From Terriglobia bacterium (GTDB lineage Bacteria > Acidobacteriota > Terriglobia > Bryobacterales > Bryobacteraceae): 64,000 bases of DNA. Under the pieces are notes generated by a model. The model worked only from the letters and a program-made list of their open reading frames with translations. It was not told the DNA's origin and made no database searches. Below are positions 38,329 through 45,869 of the stretch, in pieces. Location of the stretch: contig JAIQFS010000001.1 of NCBI GenBank assembly GCA_020073145.1, forward strand, positions 331,110 to 395,109, read 5' to 3'. The position numbers and the translations under genes are program-made. Within the stretch, counting starts at the first letter, position 1. Every line of letters starts with the position of its first letter.

Positions 38329-38757
38329 CTAACGAGTGACTTTGAGCGTCAAGCTCTCTGTGGCGCTGTGTCCGGCGTCATCTTCCGCCACCAGCTTGAA
38401 CTGGGTGCTCTGCCGCGGCGCAACCTCCCAGCAATAGCTCAACGCCGGGTACAGTTTCTTCACCGGCGGCTCGAGGCGTACCCGTTTGGCGTTCACCACG
38501 CTGTAGCAGAGGCGCGTCCGTTCTCCCGCCCGAAGGACGCTCGGCATCGCGTAGAAGTTCAGAATCTTGAGGTCCACGCCCCCCATCAACTCCAGGGCCC
38601 GCCGCGCGCTCTCGGCTTCTTTCTCCGCCCGCTGCCGCTCCATCTGCCGCGTGCGATCCCATCGCTCGTAGAACACCCAGCCGTCATACAGCAGGGCTGC
38701 CAGCAGGACCGTCGAAAGATACGGCAACACGCGCCGGATTTGCGCGGTCGCGCTCAC
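38329..38757 (-). CDS. Single-pass membrane protein with Ig-like domain
   Basis: 142 residues starting at a GTG (38757) that shares its G with the TAG of the upstream gene, so translation is coupled. One transmembrane helix (about residues 12-27, LPYLSTVLLAALLYDGW) is followed by a charged coiled stretch rich in Arg and Glu and an Ig-like beta domain (LKILNFYAMPSVLRAGERTRLCYSVV ... LKVTR). Cys residues in LCYS and SYCWEV may form a disulfide. Function unknown. Confidence 0.65.
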   Translation of the reverse strand: MSATAQIRRVLPYLSTVLLAALLYDGWVFYERWDRTRQMERQRAEKEAESARRALELMGGVDLKILNFYAMPSVLRAGERTRLCYSVVNAKRVRLEPPVKKLYPALSYCWEVAPRQSTQFKLVAEDDAGHSATESLTLKVTR

Positions 38758-39542
38758 TATCCCCGCGCCAGCAACGAGCCGTAGCCCTTCACTTGCCCGC
38801 TCAGCCCCAGCAGACGCACGCTCGCCCAAAATGCGTGCGGCAGGCTTGAAACTACCGGCACCTTGCAGCGCTGCTCCAGCGGAGCCAGAATTTCCAGCGT
38901 CTTCAGCGCCCCGCAGGAGATCAACAGCGAGTCTGCCTTCGGCACGCTCTCCCGCACCCCGGCGCTGAACGCCTGCAGGCCCTCCCGCGTCACCGGCGGC
39001 GAGTCTTCAAACCGCTCGATCCCCAGGCCCTTTACCGTCAGCACTTCGAATCCCGATTCCTGCAGAAACACCCGCAGCCGCTCGTTCACCACATCGTTGT
39101 AGGCCGTGGCCACCGCCACCCGCCGCGCGCCCACGGTCTTGAGCCCTTCCACGATGGCCGTGCTCATGGTGGTCGCGCGCAGGCCCGTCGCCTTCGTCAC
39201 GCTGGCCTTCAGCTCTTCGTTGAACGCCGCGCCTTTGTAGAAGGTCAGCGACGTTCCCATGATCGAGATCGCCTGCGCCCCCTGCTTTTTCAAATCCACC
39301 GCTGCCGGAATAATCTTCGGAACCACTTTGTCGTACCCTGCCGGCGTCATCCGCTCCAGGCCCACGCCCTCCGCCAGAAACTTCACTCCGGCCGGGTACA
39401 TCAGCTGGGCCTCCGGCGGAACCGGGTAGTTCGCCGGCGGAAAGATCATGCCCAGCACTGGCTCGCGGCCTGCCCCCCAAGCCACGGCCGCGGCTCCGGC
39501 ACTGCCGATCTTCAGAAACTGCCGGCGCGAATTCACAATCAT
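38757..39542 (-). CDS. TAT-exported arylmalonate decarboxylase/Asp-Glu racemase family protein
   Basis: 261 residues from the ATG at 39542. A twin-arginine signal (NSRRQFLKIGSAGAAAVAWG) is fused to the AMDase/maleate isomerase fold. The dioxyanion pocket MGTSLTFYKG (Gly96-Thr97-Ser98) and the single catalytic cysteine ISCGALKTLE (Cys210) match arylmalonate decarboxylase; the first racemase cysteine is absent, as in AMDase. VVSSLPHAFWASVRLLG completes the match. Decarboxylation of a malonate derivative is the family expectation; export is unusual, since known AMDases are cytoplasmic. Confidence 0.75.
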   Translation of the reverse strand: MIVNSRRQFLKIGSAGAAAVAWGAGREPVLGMIFPPANYPVPPEAQLMYPAGVKFLAEGVGLERMTPAGYDKVVPKIIPAAVDLKKQGAQAISIMGTSLTFYKGAAFNEELKASVTKATGLRATTMSTAIVEGLKTVGARRVAVATAYNDVVNERLRVFLQESGFEVLTVKGLGIERFEDSPPVTREGLQAFSAGVRESVPKADSLLISCGALKTLEILAPLEQRCKVPVVSSLPHAFWASVRLLGLSGQVKGYGSLLARG

Positions 39543-39771
39543 AGAGGGCTCCCCCTCACAGCAGTATAGACCCTTCGCGGGGCAGGCCATCGGTGTTAAG
39601 AGATAGGTTGTGGTGACGGGAAGAACGGCTTCACCCCAGTACAGAGCCCCGAAGCGCGCTGTGTTCCGCAGCTCCGGTGCCCTCGATTTGACGGGATCCT
39701 CTCCAAAGGTGATCCAGCGCGCAGCAGAACGAGGACAGGTTTGGAGTGGACATTTTCTGAAGATAAACTGA

Positions 39772-40277
39772 TCCATACCTGCCTTTAACTTGGTGCTCGT
39801 GAGTGTCGGAAAATGGGACCGCAGCTAAGACTCAGCACCGATGAGGAAGGATGCGCGGGGCCCCTGAGTGCCGATGCATTACCGGCATCACGACCGGCGG
39901 AGCCAACATCTAAATCGGGGTTGCAGCTTCCACCGATCCCTTGCGGCTCCATCGGGCAGATTTCGGCCAGCGCCTCCGGCAACGGGCGCATCGGTGGCCG
40001 GAAGGTGACCATGGAGAGAATTGCAGGGTTCCTGACAAATCCATTCACCGGCGTCGATCGTCCGGTGCTGGATCGGACTGGCCTTGCTGGAACGTTTGAC
40101 TTTAGCCTGGAATGGTCCCCGGAAAACGCCCTTACCGCACCGCCCGATCAAGCTCCAGCCGTCGGACCTGACTTTTTCGAGGCCCTGCGAAGCCAGTTGG
40201 GCCTCAAACTGGTGGCGACGACTGCGCCAAGTGATACGCTCATCCTCGATAGTATTCAACGTCCCGATGAGAACTGA
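39772..40277 (+). pseudogene. Frameshifted C-terminal remnant of a TIGR03435-family gene
   Basis: The frame from 39813 reads GPQLRLSTDEEGC ... IPCG ... GRIGGRKVTMERIAGFL, then DRPVLDRTGLAGTFDFSLEW and GPDFFEALRSQLGLKL ending RPDEN: the C-terminal half of the TIGR03435 proteins of soil acidobacteria. The preceding piece (AFNLVLVSVGK, 39781-39812) lies in another frame. The junction is a run of four A (39810-39813); one more A would join VGK to MGPQL. Upstream of 39772 stops appear and no N-terminal part is seen. The gene is truncated and frameshifted. Confidence 0.65.
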
Positions 40278-40331
40278 TTGCCCCTGGTTTGGTTCGAAGA
40301 GAGCGCAATTCCATCGGGCGGCGATGCTCGT

Positions 40332-41069
40332 TTATTCCCGTTGGGCGCGAACTTCGGCGGCCACAACCAGAGGGTTCACAGTTCGGGCGTTGCGATAGGT
40401 GCGTAGCAGGACCGGATGCGGGAATCCAGCGGCTTGAAACTCCTGGAGGAAGCCGCCCGCTTCCTTGGCCCCGGCGATTCAGGCGAACCAATTCGATTCG
40501 CTCTGGCGCTGATCCGGCGACAACGGCTCCCGCAGGATCAACTCGGCGGCATAAACCGCTCCGCCAGGCCTCACCACGCGGCCGAGTTCGCGAAAAATGG
40601 CCGCTCGGTCGGGATTCAGGTTGAAGATGCCATTGACCAGCGCGACATCAATAGAGCCATCGGGTAGGGGGAGTCTTTCCGCATCAGCCCGGCAGAACCA
40701 GACCTGTTCCGCTCCGGATTCAAACCTAGCCTGGCGCGCGCGCTCCAGCATGCTGGCACTAAAATCCATCCCCACAACGTGTCCCGCCCCACCGGCTCGA
40801 TCCGCAGCAATCAGGGAATCCAAGCCCGCGCCGCATCCCAGATCCAATACCCTCGCGCCGCCGGCGATCTCCGCAAAAACTGATACATTGGACACACCCG
40901 TAAATGCCTCGACGGAGATGGCCGGGGCGCGGTTGAGGATCTCGGCTGAGTAGCCCACCGCTTCCGCAAAAGCGCGGCCTACCGGAAACGGGTGCGGGCC
41001 GTCCGGATGTGCCGCTGCATCCGAATAGGCGGCATTTACATTCCGCCGAAGCTCCACCGCCTGCGTCAC
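40332..41069 (-). CDS. Arsenite-methyltransferase-like protein, candidate selenoprotein with in-frame UGA
   Basis: 245 codons from the GTG at 41069 (GGGAAGG 9 nt upstream). The class I fold is clear: GYSAEILNRAPAISVEAF, VLDLGCGAGLDSLIAA, GMDFSASMLERAR, LPLPDGSIDVALVNGIFNL and RVVRPGGAVYAAE. An in-frame TGA at 40481-40479 (codon 197) follows ESNWFA; the same frame continues 48 codons, IAGAKEAGGFLQEFQAAGFP to a TAA. In ArsM/AS3MT enzymes this place holds the catalytic Cys (C-I-x-G-A, then F......AGF). A hairpin with G-rich loop starts 14 nt after the TGA. Either UGA encodes selenocysteine, or the gene is cut by a nonsense mutation to 196 residues. Confidence 0.7.
40448..40464 (-). promoter_or_regulatory. 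SECIS-like hairpin after the in-frame UGA
   Basis: On the mRNA, GGAAGC (40464-40459), loop GGGCG and GCUUCC (40453-40448) form a perfect 6-bp stem, extended by an A-U pair and, after an internal loop, two C-G pairs. Twenty nucleotides separate the UGA from the loop, and the loop opens with G. This agrees with the general bacterial SECIS layout. Chance formation in GC-rich coding DNA is not excluded. Confidence 0.5.
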
Positions 41070-41088
41070 GAGCCGCAACCTTCCCGAT

Positions 41089-41118
41089 GTTATATAATCG
41101 CACCCAATTCAATGCCAA
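41089..41118 (-). promoter_or_regulatory. Predicted promoter of the methyltransferase gene
   Basis: TTGGCA (41113-41118) and TATAAC (41089-41094) on the minus strand are 18 bp apart, each 5 of 6 to consensus. The predicted start near 41082 leaves a 13-nt leader with a GGGAAGG ribosome site before the GTG at 41069, which argues that the gene is still expressed. Confidence 0.5.
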
Positions 41119-41204
41119 TCGTAACAATCGGGAATAAATTGGGCTGGTTTACCGTTTTCCTCCCGTTTTCTCGTTTTATAGGGCGAGTGGGCTGACCGCA
41201 CCAG

Positions 41205-42650
41205 ATGGAGCCGGAACGCTGGAAGCAACTCGAAGAACTCTTTCACGCGGCGCTCGACCGCGATGAGCACGAACGCGCCGCTTTTCTCGACCAGGTCTGC
41301 GCAGGAGAGCCGGGATTGCGGCGCGAACTCGAGTTACTCCTGGCACATGAAGCCCACCGGACGGGAAGTCTGATACCGGCCGGGAAGAGTGAGGCCGCGG
41401 AGCCCCCGCTGGCCCTGGATAAGGCTCTCGAGTCGGGAAAAACCGTATCCCATTACCGCGTCCTGGAAAAAATCGGGGGTGGCGGGATGGGCGTCGTCTA
41501 CAAGGCCGAGGACACGAAGCTCGGCCGTCTGGTGGCGCTAAAATTCCTGCCCGATCAGCTCGCCCGGCAGCGCGAAGCCGTCTCGCGGTTCCAGCGGGAA
41601 GCCCGTGCCGCCTCCGCTCTCAACCACCCGCACATCTGTATCATCCACGACATCGAGAACCACGGCCCCCATCCGTTCATCGTCATGGAACTGCTGGAAG
41701 GCAAGACTCTCAAGCATGCCATCTCTGGAAAACCCCTGGCAGTGGCGCAGATTCTGGAAATGGGCATTCAGATCGCCGACGCTCTCGAGACCGCCCACCG
41801 GAAAGGCATCATCCATCGGGACATCAAGCCCGCCAACGTTTTCCTTACCGAGCGCGGACAGATCAAGATCCTGGATTTCGGTCTGGCCAAGCTGAGCGCA
41901 GCCGCCGGCGCCGAGGCAGCCGCCAAAACGGCCGAAGTGCATCCCGCGGAATCCGGAACCGCCGCTACCTTGGACGATACGCTCACCCGCCCTGGCCTGG
42001 CCATCGGAACCGTCGCTTACATGTCGCCTGAGCAAGCCAAAGGCGAGGAGTTGGACGCGCGCACCGACCTGTTTTCTTTTGGCGCCGTGCTCTATGAGAT
42101 GGCGACCGGGAAGAAGGCCTTCGCTAGCGGAAACACCGCCGTCGCCTTCCGCGCCATCCTCCAGGACACGCCCGACTCCCCCCGCACCCTGAATCCGGCG
42201 ATCCCCGCGCGGCTGGAAGAAGTCATTCTGAAAGCCCTCGAGAAGGACCGCGACGTTCGCTACCAGAGCGCCTCCGATATGCGGGTCGACCTGAAGCGCC
42301 TGCAGCGCGCGGAGGACTCGGCGCAGGCCACCACGACGCAGGCTGCTGCGCGCGCGCCGCAGCGCCGCCTCCCTTGGTGGAACGGCGCCGCCTTGGCCGC
42401 CGGTCTCGGCATCGCTGGCATCGTGGGAGTCCGGCTGGGTTGGTTCGGCATGCCGGGCGCAAAGCCATTTCCCGAACCCGCCACCCAGCAGATCACCTTC
42501 AATCCCACCGAGCAGCCGGTTTTTCTGTCGGCCATTTCGCCCGATGGCAAGTACCTCGCCTACGGCGACTCGGGCGGCATCCACTTGCGCCAGACCGCCA
42601 CCGGCGAAACCCACCTCCTGCCCGTGCCGCCGGGCTTCTGCTTTCATTGA
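41205..42650 (+). CDS. Ser/Thr protein kinase, cut by in-frame TGA before its propeller
   Basis: 481 residues. Residues 84-360 are a PknB-type kinase: [12 protein letters not shown] loop, Lys113, HRDIKPAN (His204-Asp206) and DFG (224-226), [13 protein letters not shown]; all catalytic residues are present. An N-terminal segment (1-55, [20 protein letters not shown]) is typical of acidobacterial kinases next to ECF sigma factors. A transmembrane helix (about 394-412) leads to the first propeller strand ([18 protein letters not shown]), then TGA at 42648. The same frame continues to 44195, so the full protein would be about 996 residues, the usual size for this architecture. Confidence 0.85.
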   Translation: MEPERWKQLEELFHAALDRDEHERAAFLDQVCAGEPGLRRELELLLAHEAHRTGSLIPAGKSEAAEPPLALDKALESGKTVSHYRVLEKIGGGGMGVVYKAEDTKLGRLVALKFLPDQLARQREAVSRFQREARAASALNHPHICIIHDIENHGPHPFIVMELLEGKTLKHAISGKPLAVAQILEMGIQIADALETAHRKGIIHRDIKPANVFLTERGQIKILDFGLAKLSAAAGAEAAAKTAEVHPAESGTAATLDDTLTRPGLAIGTVAYMSPEQAKGEELDARTDLFSFGAVLYEMATGKKAFASGNTAVAFRAILQDTPDSPRTLNPAIPARLEEVILKALEKDRDVRYQSASDMRVDLKRLQRAEDSAQATTTQAAARAPQRRLPWWNGAALAAGLGIAGIVGVRLGWFGMPGAKPFPEPATQQITFNPTEQPVFLSAISPDGKYLAYGDSGGIHLRQTATGETHLLPVPPGFCFH

Positions 42651-44195
42651 CCAAGCCTCGCCTGGTTCCAGGATGGAACCAAACTGCTGGCCAGTGGACC
42701 GGCCGAAGCTTCGCTCGGCATCTGGTCAGTCTCGGTCGTAGGTGCAGAGTCCCGCAAGCTGCGCGACGATGCCTGGCTGGCGACGCCCTCCCCGGATGGT
42801 TCGAAGATAGCCTACTTATCTCCAGATTACCGGGAGCTCTGGTTGATGAATTCCTATGGCCAGGACGCCCGCCGTCTCCAGGTCATTGCCGGCGGAGCCA
42901 CTTTCTTGCAAGCGGCCTGGTCCCCCGACGGACGCCGCCTTGCCTATTTAAAAAACTATTCTCTGAGCCTCGAGCGGGCCATCGAAAGCTGCGATCTCGA
43001 CGGCGGACAGATCCATTCTGTCTGGTCGGACCGCCGGATCAAGAATTTCACCTGGACCCCGCGCGGCAGCATCATTGCCACCCTCACTGAGGTCAGTCCC
43101 GATCCCCGCGCCGGTCCCGCGCGGTCGGATCTCTGGGAAATCGGCGTTCGCACCGGCCAAGCCTCCGGCAAGCCTGCGCGTTTAACCAATTTCGCCGGTT
43201 TTACTCCCTTGTCCTTGAGCATCACCGCAGACGGAAAGAAACTGGCGATGATCCGCAGCTACGACCAAAGCGATGTTTACGTCGGCACGCTCGAGGCGCA
43301 CGGAACCCGCATGCAGGAGCCGCGCCGCCTGACCCTCGACGAGCGCATTGACTGGCCCGGCGGCTGGACGCACGACAGCCGCTCTGTGCTGTTCTATTCC
43401 GACCGCCAGGGCGCCTTCGACATCTTTCGGCAGCAACTCGACGATCGCATGGCGCAGACCCTTTCCCTCGGACCCGAAGAGAAACGGCAGCCCCAGCTCA
43501 GTCCCGATGGCGCCTGGATTCTGTACCTGTCCTGGCCCGCAACCGCAGCGGGCACGCCCCCCCAGGCAGGCCGCTTGGTGCGCATGCCCGGCACCGGCGG
43601 GCCGGCTCAGGTCGTATTCGAGGTCTCCGGCTATCCCGGGTCAGCGCGGGAAGCCAGAGAGCTCGGAACTCATGTGCTCACCACCAATGGCTATCCAGAT
43701 TTTCGTTGTCCCGGTTCGCGCGAAGGCCTGTGCATCCTGGCTGAAGGCGGCGCGACCCAAGTGTCGTTCACTTCATTCGACCCGATCCGCGGAAAACAGG
43801 CCTCGGTTGGGCACGCCGACGTCGCCGGTCCTTCCGTTTGGGACCTGGCTCCGGACGGTTCGAAACTCGCGATGGCGGAACTCAATCGTGCTGACCGGAT
43901 TCGGATTCTGACATTGCCCGGCGGCAGCGCTCAGGTGCTGAACGTCAGCGGCTTCCGCCAAATCTCCTCCATCGGGTGGTCGGCCGACGGCTCGGGTTTG
44001 TTCGTCACCGGCACAGCCCCCGAAGGCGGTACGGTTCTGCGGCAAATTTCTTCCGCCGGCGAGAGCCGCCTTCTTTATAAAACTGACGCCTGGCTGGAAC
44101 GCCCGCTCGTATCCCCGGACGGACGCATGGTTGCTTTCGGCTTGGCCACCTCGACCAACAACGTCTGGACCGTCGAGAATTTCGAACCGAACTAG
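42651..44195 (+). CDS. TolB-like propeller half of the interrupted kinase gene
   Basis: This is the direct in-frame continuation of the kinase after the TGA at 42648-42650. It begins PSLAWFQDGTKLLASGP and contains repeated WD40-like/PD40 blades: ATPSPDGSKIAYLS, AAWSPDGRRLAYL, PQLSPDGAWILYLSW, LAPDGSKLAMAEL, VSPDGRMVAFGL. The first in-frame ATG is at 42846 (ATG of LMNSYGQDARR), so independent translation would give about 450 residues lacking one blade. In relatives the propeller is the extracytoplasmic sensor of the kinase. It may be untranslated, reinitiated or reached by readthrough; the sequence cannot decide. Confidence 0.6.
   Translation, partial: PSLAWFQDGTKLLASGPAEASLGIWSVSVVGAESRKLRDDAWLATPSPDGSKIAYLSPDYRELWLMNSYGQDARRLQVIAGGATFLQAAWSPDGRRLAYLKNYSLSLERAIESCDLDGGQIHSVWSDRRIKNFTWTPRGSIIATLTEVSPDPRAGPARSDLWEIGVRTGQASGKPARLTNFAGFTPLSLSITADGKKLAMIRSYDQSDVYVGTLEAHGTRMQEPRRLTLDERIDWPGGWTHDSRSVLFYSDRQGAFDIFRQQLDDRMAQTLSLGPEEKRQPQLSPDGAWILYLSWPATAAGTPPQAGRLVRMPGTGGPAQVVFEVSGYPGSAREARELGTHVLTTNGYPDFRCPGSREGLCILAEGGATQVSFTSFDPIRGKQASVGHADVAGPSVWDLAPDGSKLAMAELNRADRIRILTLPGGSAQVLNVSGFRQISSIGWSADGSGLFVTGTAPEGGTVLRQISSAGESRLLYKTDAWLERPLVSPDGRMVAFGLATSTNNVWTVENFEPN
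42663..42681 (+). repeat. Hairpin 12 nt after the kinase in-frame UGA
   Basis: UGGUUCC and GGAACCA form a perfect 7-bp stem with loop AGGAU; the loop begins 19 nt after the UGA. The geometry resembles that behind the methyltransferase UGA, but the codons here encode the conserved WFQDGTK of a propeller blade, which can explain the complementarity. Confidence 0.4.
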
Positions 44196-44206
44196 AGCAT
44201 CCCAGA

Positions 44207-44791
44207 CTAGCCGCCGGCAGGGTTTCGGGAACCTGAAAGCTCCCGAAACAGCCAGGACTTCGCCATTCTCCAATCGCGATGAGCTGTCTCCGGAGAGATT
44301 CCCAGCACCTCGGCGGTTTCCTCCACCGTAAGTCCCCCGAAATAGCGCAACTCCACCACCTGTCCTTTGCGGGGATCGATTTTGGAGAGCGAGGCGAGTG
44401 CTTCATCCAGGGCCAGAATCCCGGCATCCCGGGCCGGCGCGCCCAGCCCAGCCTCATCCAGCGATACGTGCATGGCCCCGCCCCCCCGTTTCGCATAGCG
44501 CTGCCGGCGGCCCTGGTCCACCAGAATCCGCCGGATCACCTGCGCGCACAGCGCAAAAAAGCGCAGCCGGCTTTCGCATTGAATGCCGCGGGCGCGCAGC
44601 AGCTTCAGATAGACTTCGTTGGCTACGGCCGCCGATTCCATCGAGTGATCCGAATTGCGGGACAAATGCCGCCGCGCAATCCGGCGCAACTCGGGATAAA
44701 CTGCCGAAATCAGGCTGTTCAACGCTCTCGGATCGCCCGCGCCCCATGCCGCCAGCATCCCGCTGATGTCGGGTTGAGCCCCTTCCGCCAT
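44207..44791 (-). CDS. ECF-type sigma factor, TIGR02999-like
   Basis: 194 residues from the ATG at 44791; an ATG at 44812 is an alternative. Region 2 reads PELRRIARRHL..., ESAAVANEVYLKLLRARGIQCESRLRFFALCAQVIRRILVDQ, and region 4 LDEALASLSKIDPRKGQVVELRYFGGLTVEETAEVLGIS with its HTH and ETAHRDWRMAKSWLFREL. This spacing is that of TIGR02999 sigma factors, often encoded beside Ser/Thr kinase genes in Acidobacteria and Planctomycetes. Here it is convergent with the interrupted kinase, 11 bp apart. No anti-sigma factor gene is adjacent, so control by the kinase is a reasonable inference. Confidence 0.88.
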   Translation of the reverse strand: MAEGAQPDISGMLAAWGAGDPRALNSLISAVYPELRRIARRHLSRNSDHSMESAAVANEVYLKLLRARGIQCESRLRFFALCAQVIRRILVDQGRRQRYAKRGGGAMHVSLDEAGLGAPARDAGILALDEALASLSKIDPRKGQVVELRYFGGLTVEETAEVLGISPETAHRDWRMAKSWLFRELSGSRNPAGG

Positions 44792-44876
44792 GCCGGCTAC
44801 GGAGTCTAGCATAAAAAACAAAAAAGCATGACTGTTTTGGACGCCGGTTCGCGTTCTTCTCTGTGACCGGCAGATC

Positions 44877-45389
44877 TTGGGACCTCTTCGAATCAGCAGT
44901 ACGGCTGCGTTGGCCATCGCTCTGTTTTTGAGTTGTGTAGCGCCAGCTTGCGCTCCTTCTACCCGCAGGAAGGAGGCGCCCGATTTTGCTTTGCGCAGTC
45001 GGAATGGCCGCGTACTGCGCCTTTCCGATTATCGCGGCCGCGTCGTGCTGGTCGACTTTTGGGCCACGTGGTGTGTGCCCTGCCGCGTCGAGATGCCATG
45101 GTTCGAAGACCTGTCGCGCCAGTACCAGGGCCGAGGCCTCGTGGTCCTGGGCGTTTCCCTGGACGAAAAGGGATGGGCCGCCGTGCTCCCGTTTCTGGCG
45201 GAGCACCGTGTAAACTACCCGATCGTTCTTGGTACCGAGCAGGTCTTTCAGGCATACGGGGTCGGACCACCACCTACAACTTTTCTCATCGACCGCCGCG
45301 GAGCCATTGCCGCGGTCCACGCCGGCCTGGTCAAGCAAAGCGTCTTTACGGAGGCGGTGGAAAGTCTGCTGCGGGAACCCTCGCCCTGA
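44877..45389 (+). CDS. TlpA-like thioredoxin, probable lipoprotein
   Basis: 170 residues from a TTG at 44877; no ATG exists before the core, so the start is uncertain. A hydrophobic leader (LAIALFLSCVAPAC) with lipobox-like VAPAC suggests membrane anchoring. The AhpC/TSA-Redoxin core is APDFALRSRNGRVLRLSDYRGRVVLVDFWATWC, WCVPC active site, LGVSLDEKGW and PPPTTFLIDRRGAI with cis-Pro. TlpA/ResA proteins reduce periplasmic disulfides, for example in cytochrome c maturation. It diverges from the sigma factor gene. Confidence 0.85.
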   Translation: MGPLRISSTAALAIALFLSCVAPACAPSTRRKEAPDFALRSRNGRVLRLSDYRGRVVLVDFWATWCVPCRVEMPWFEDLSRQYQGRGLVVLGVSLDEKGWAAVLPFLAEHRVNYPIVLGTEQVFQAYGVGPPPTTFLIDRRGAIAAVHAGLVKQSVFTEAVESLLREPSP

Positions 45390-45412
45390 TCCAAGCGTTG
45401 CCGCTCTGCTCT

Positions 45413-45800
45413 TTACTGATGTCCTGGCGGCCTCAAATCGTTCATTCGTAGGTATTCCACCATCTGTCCGTAGTGGTCCCAGGTGTGCGAAAGGAACACC
45501 GTAGCGGCATCGAGTCGCGTGGTTCTGAGCCTCTCGACATACGGGTCCCGGATCTGATCGAGCAGGTTCGCATTCGTCAAGGTCCCGATCGCCCGATGCG
45601 CCTCTAGGAATGCGTCCTTCAAATACCTGATGACATCTTCTTTGCTCGTCGGATTTCTCGGCCCCTCCTGATCCGTGTGTGCTGGCATCGGCTCGCCTAA
45701 TAATGCCGTTGCGACCTCACGCAGGCAGAACGCAATATGCCGAGCCTGAACCCGAATGTGCGTACCGAGGCATATGCGCCTTTCGTCGGGGCGAAGCCAA
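45413..45800 (-). pseudogene. DinB-family remnant, truncated and frameshifted
   Basis: Residues coded from 45688 down to 45413 (SKEDVIRYLKDAFLEAH, FLSHTWDHYGQMVEYLRMN..PP) match the C-terminal half of DinB/YfiT-type proteins, four-helix metal-binding hydrolase-like enzymes; the His of HTWDHYGQ is the usual third metal ligand. Upstream, the expected middle segment continues in frame (HIRVQARHIAFCLREV), but an earlier DinB-like piece (KFGFAPT...VRTFG, about 45740-45800) lies in another frame and the N-terminal helix is missing. A short intact protein of 91 residues could still be made. Confidence 0.5.
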
Positions 45801-45869
45801 ACTTGGCCGCCGGCAATGATCGAAGATCGCGCCGTTGCCGAGTGCGGCGGTCCCCCGCCTCCCGGCCGC

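Noticed and set aside
40479..41069. Reading the methyltransferase as a complete 196-residue protein ending at the TGA
   Set aside because: It would end just before the catalytic-Cys segment, and the following 48 codons clearly continue the fold; kept only as the alternative outcome of a nonsense mutation.
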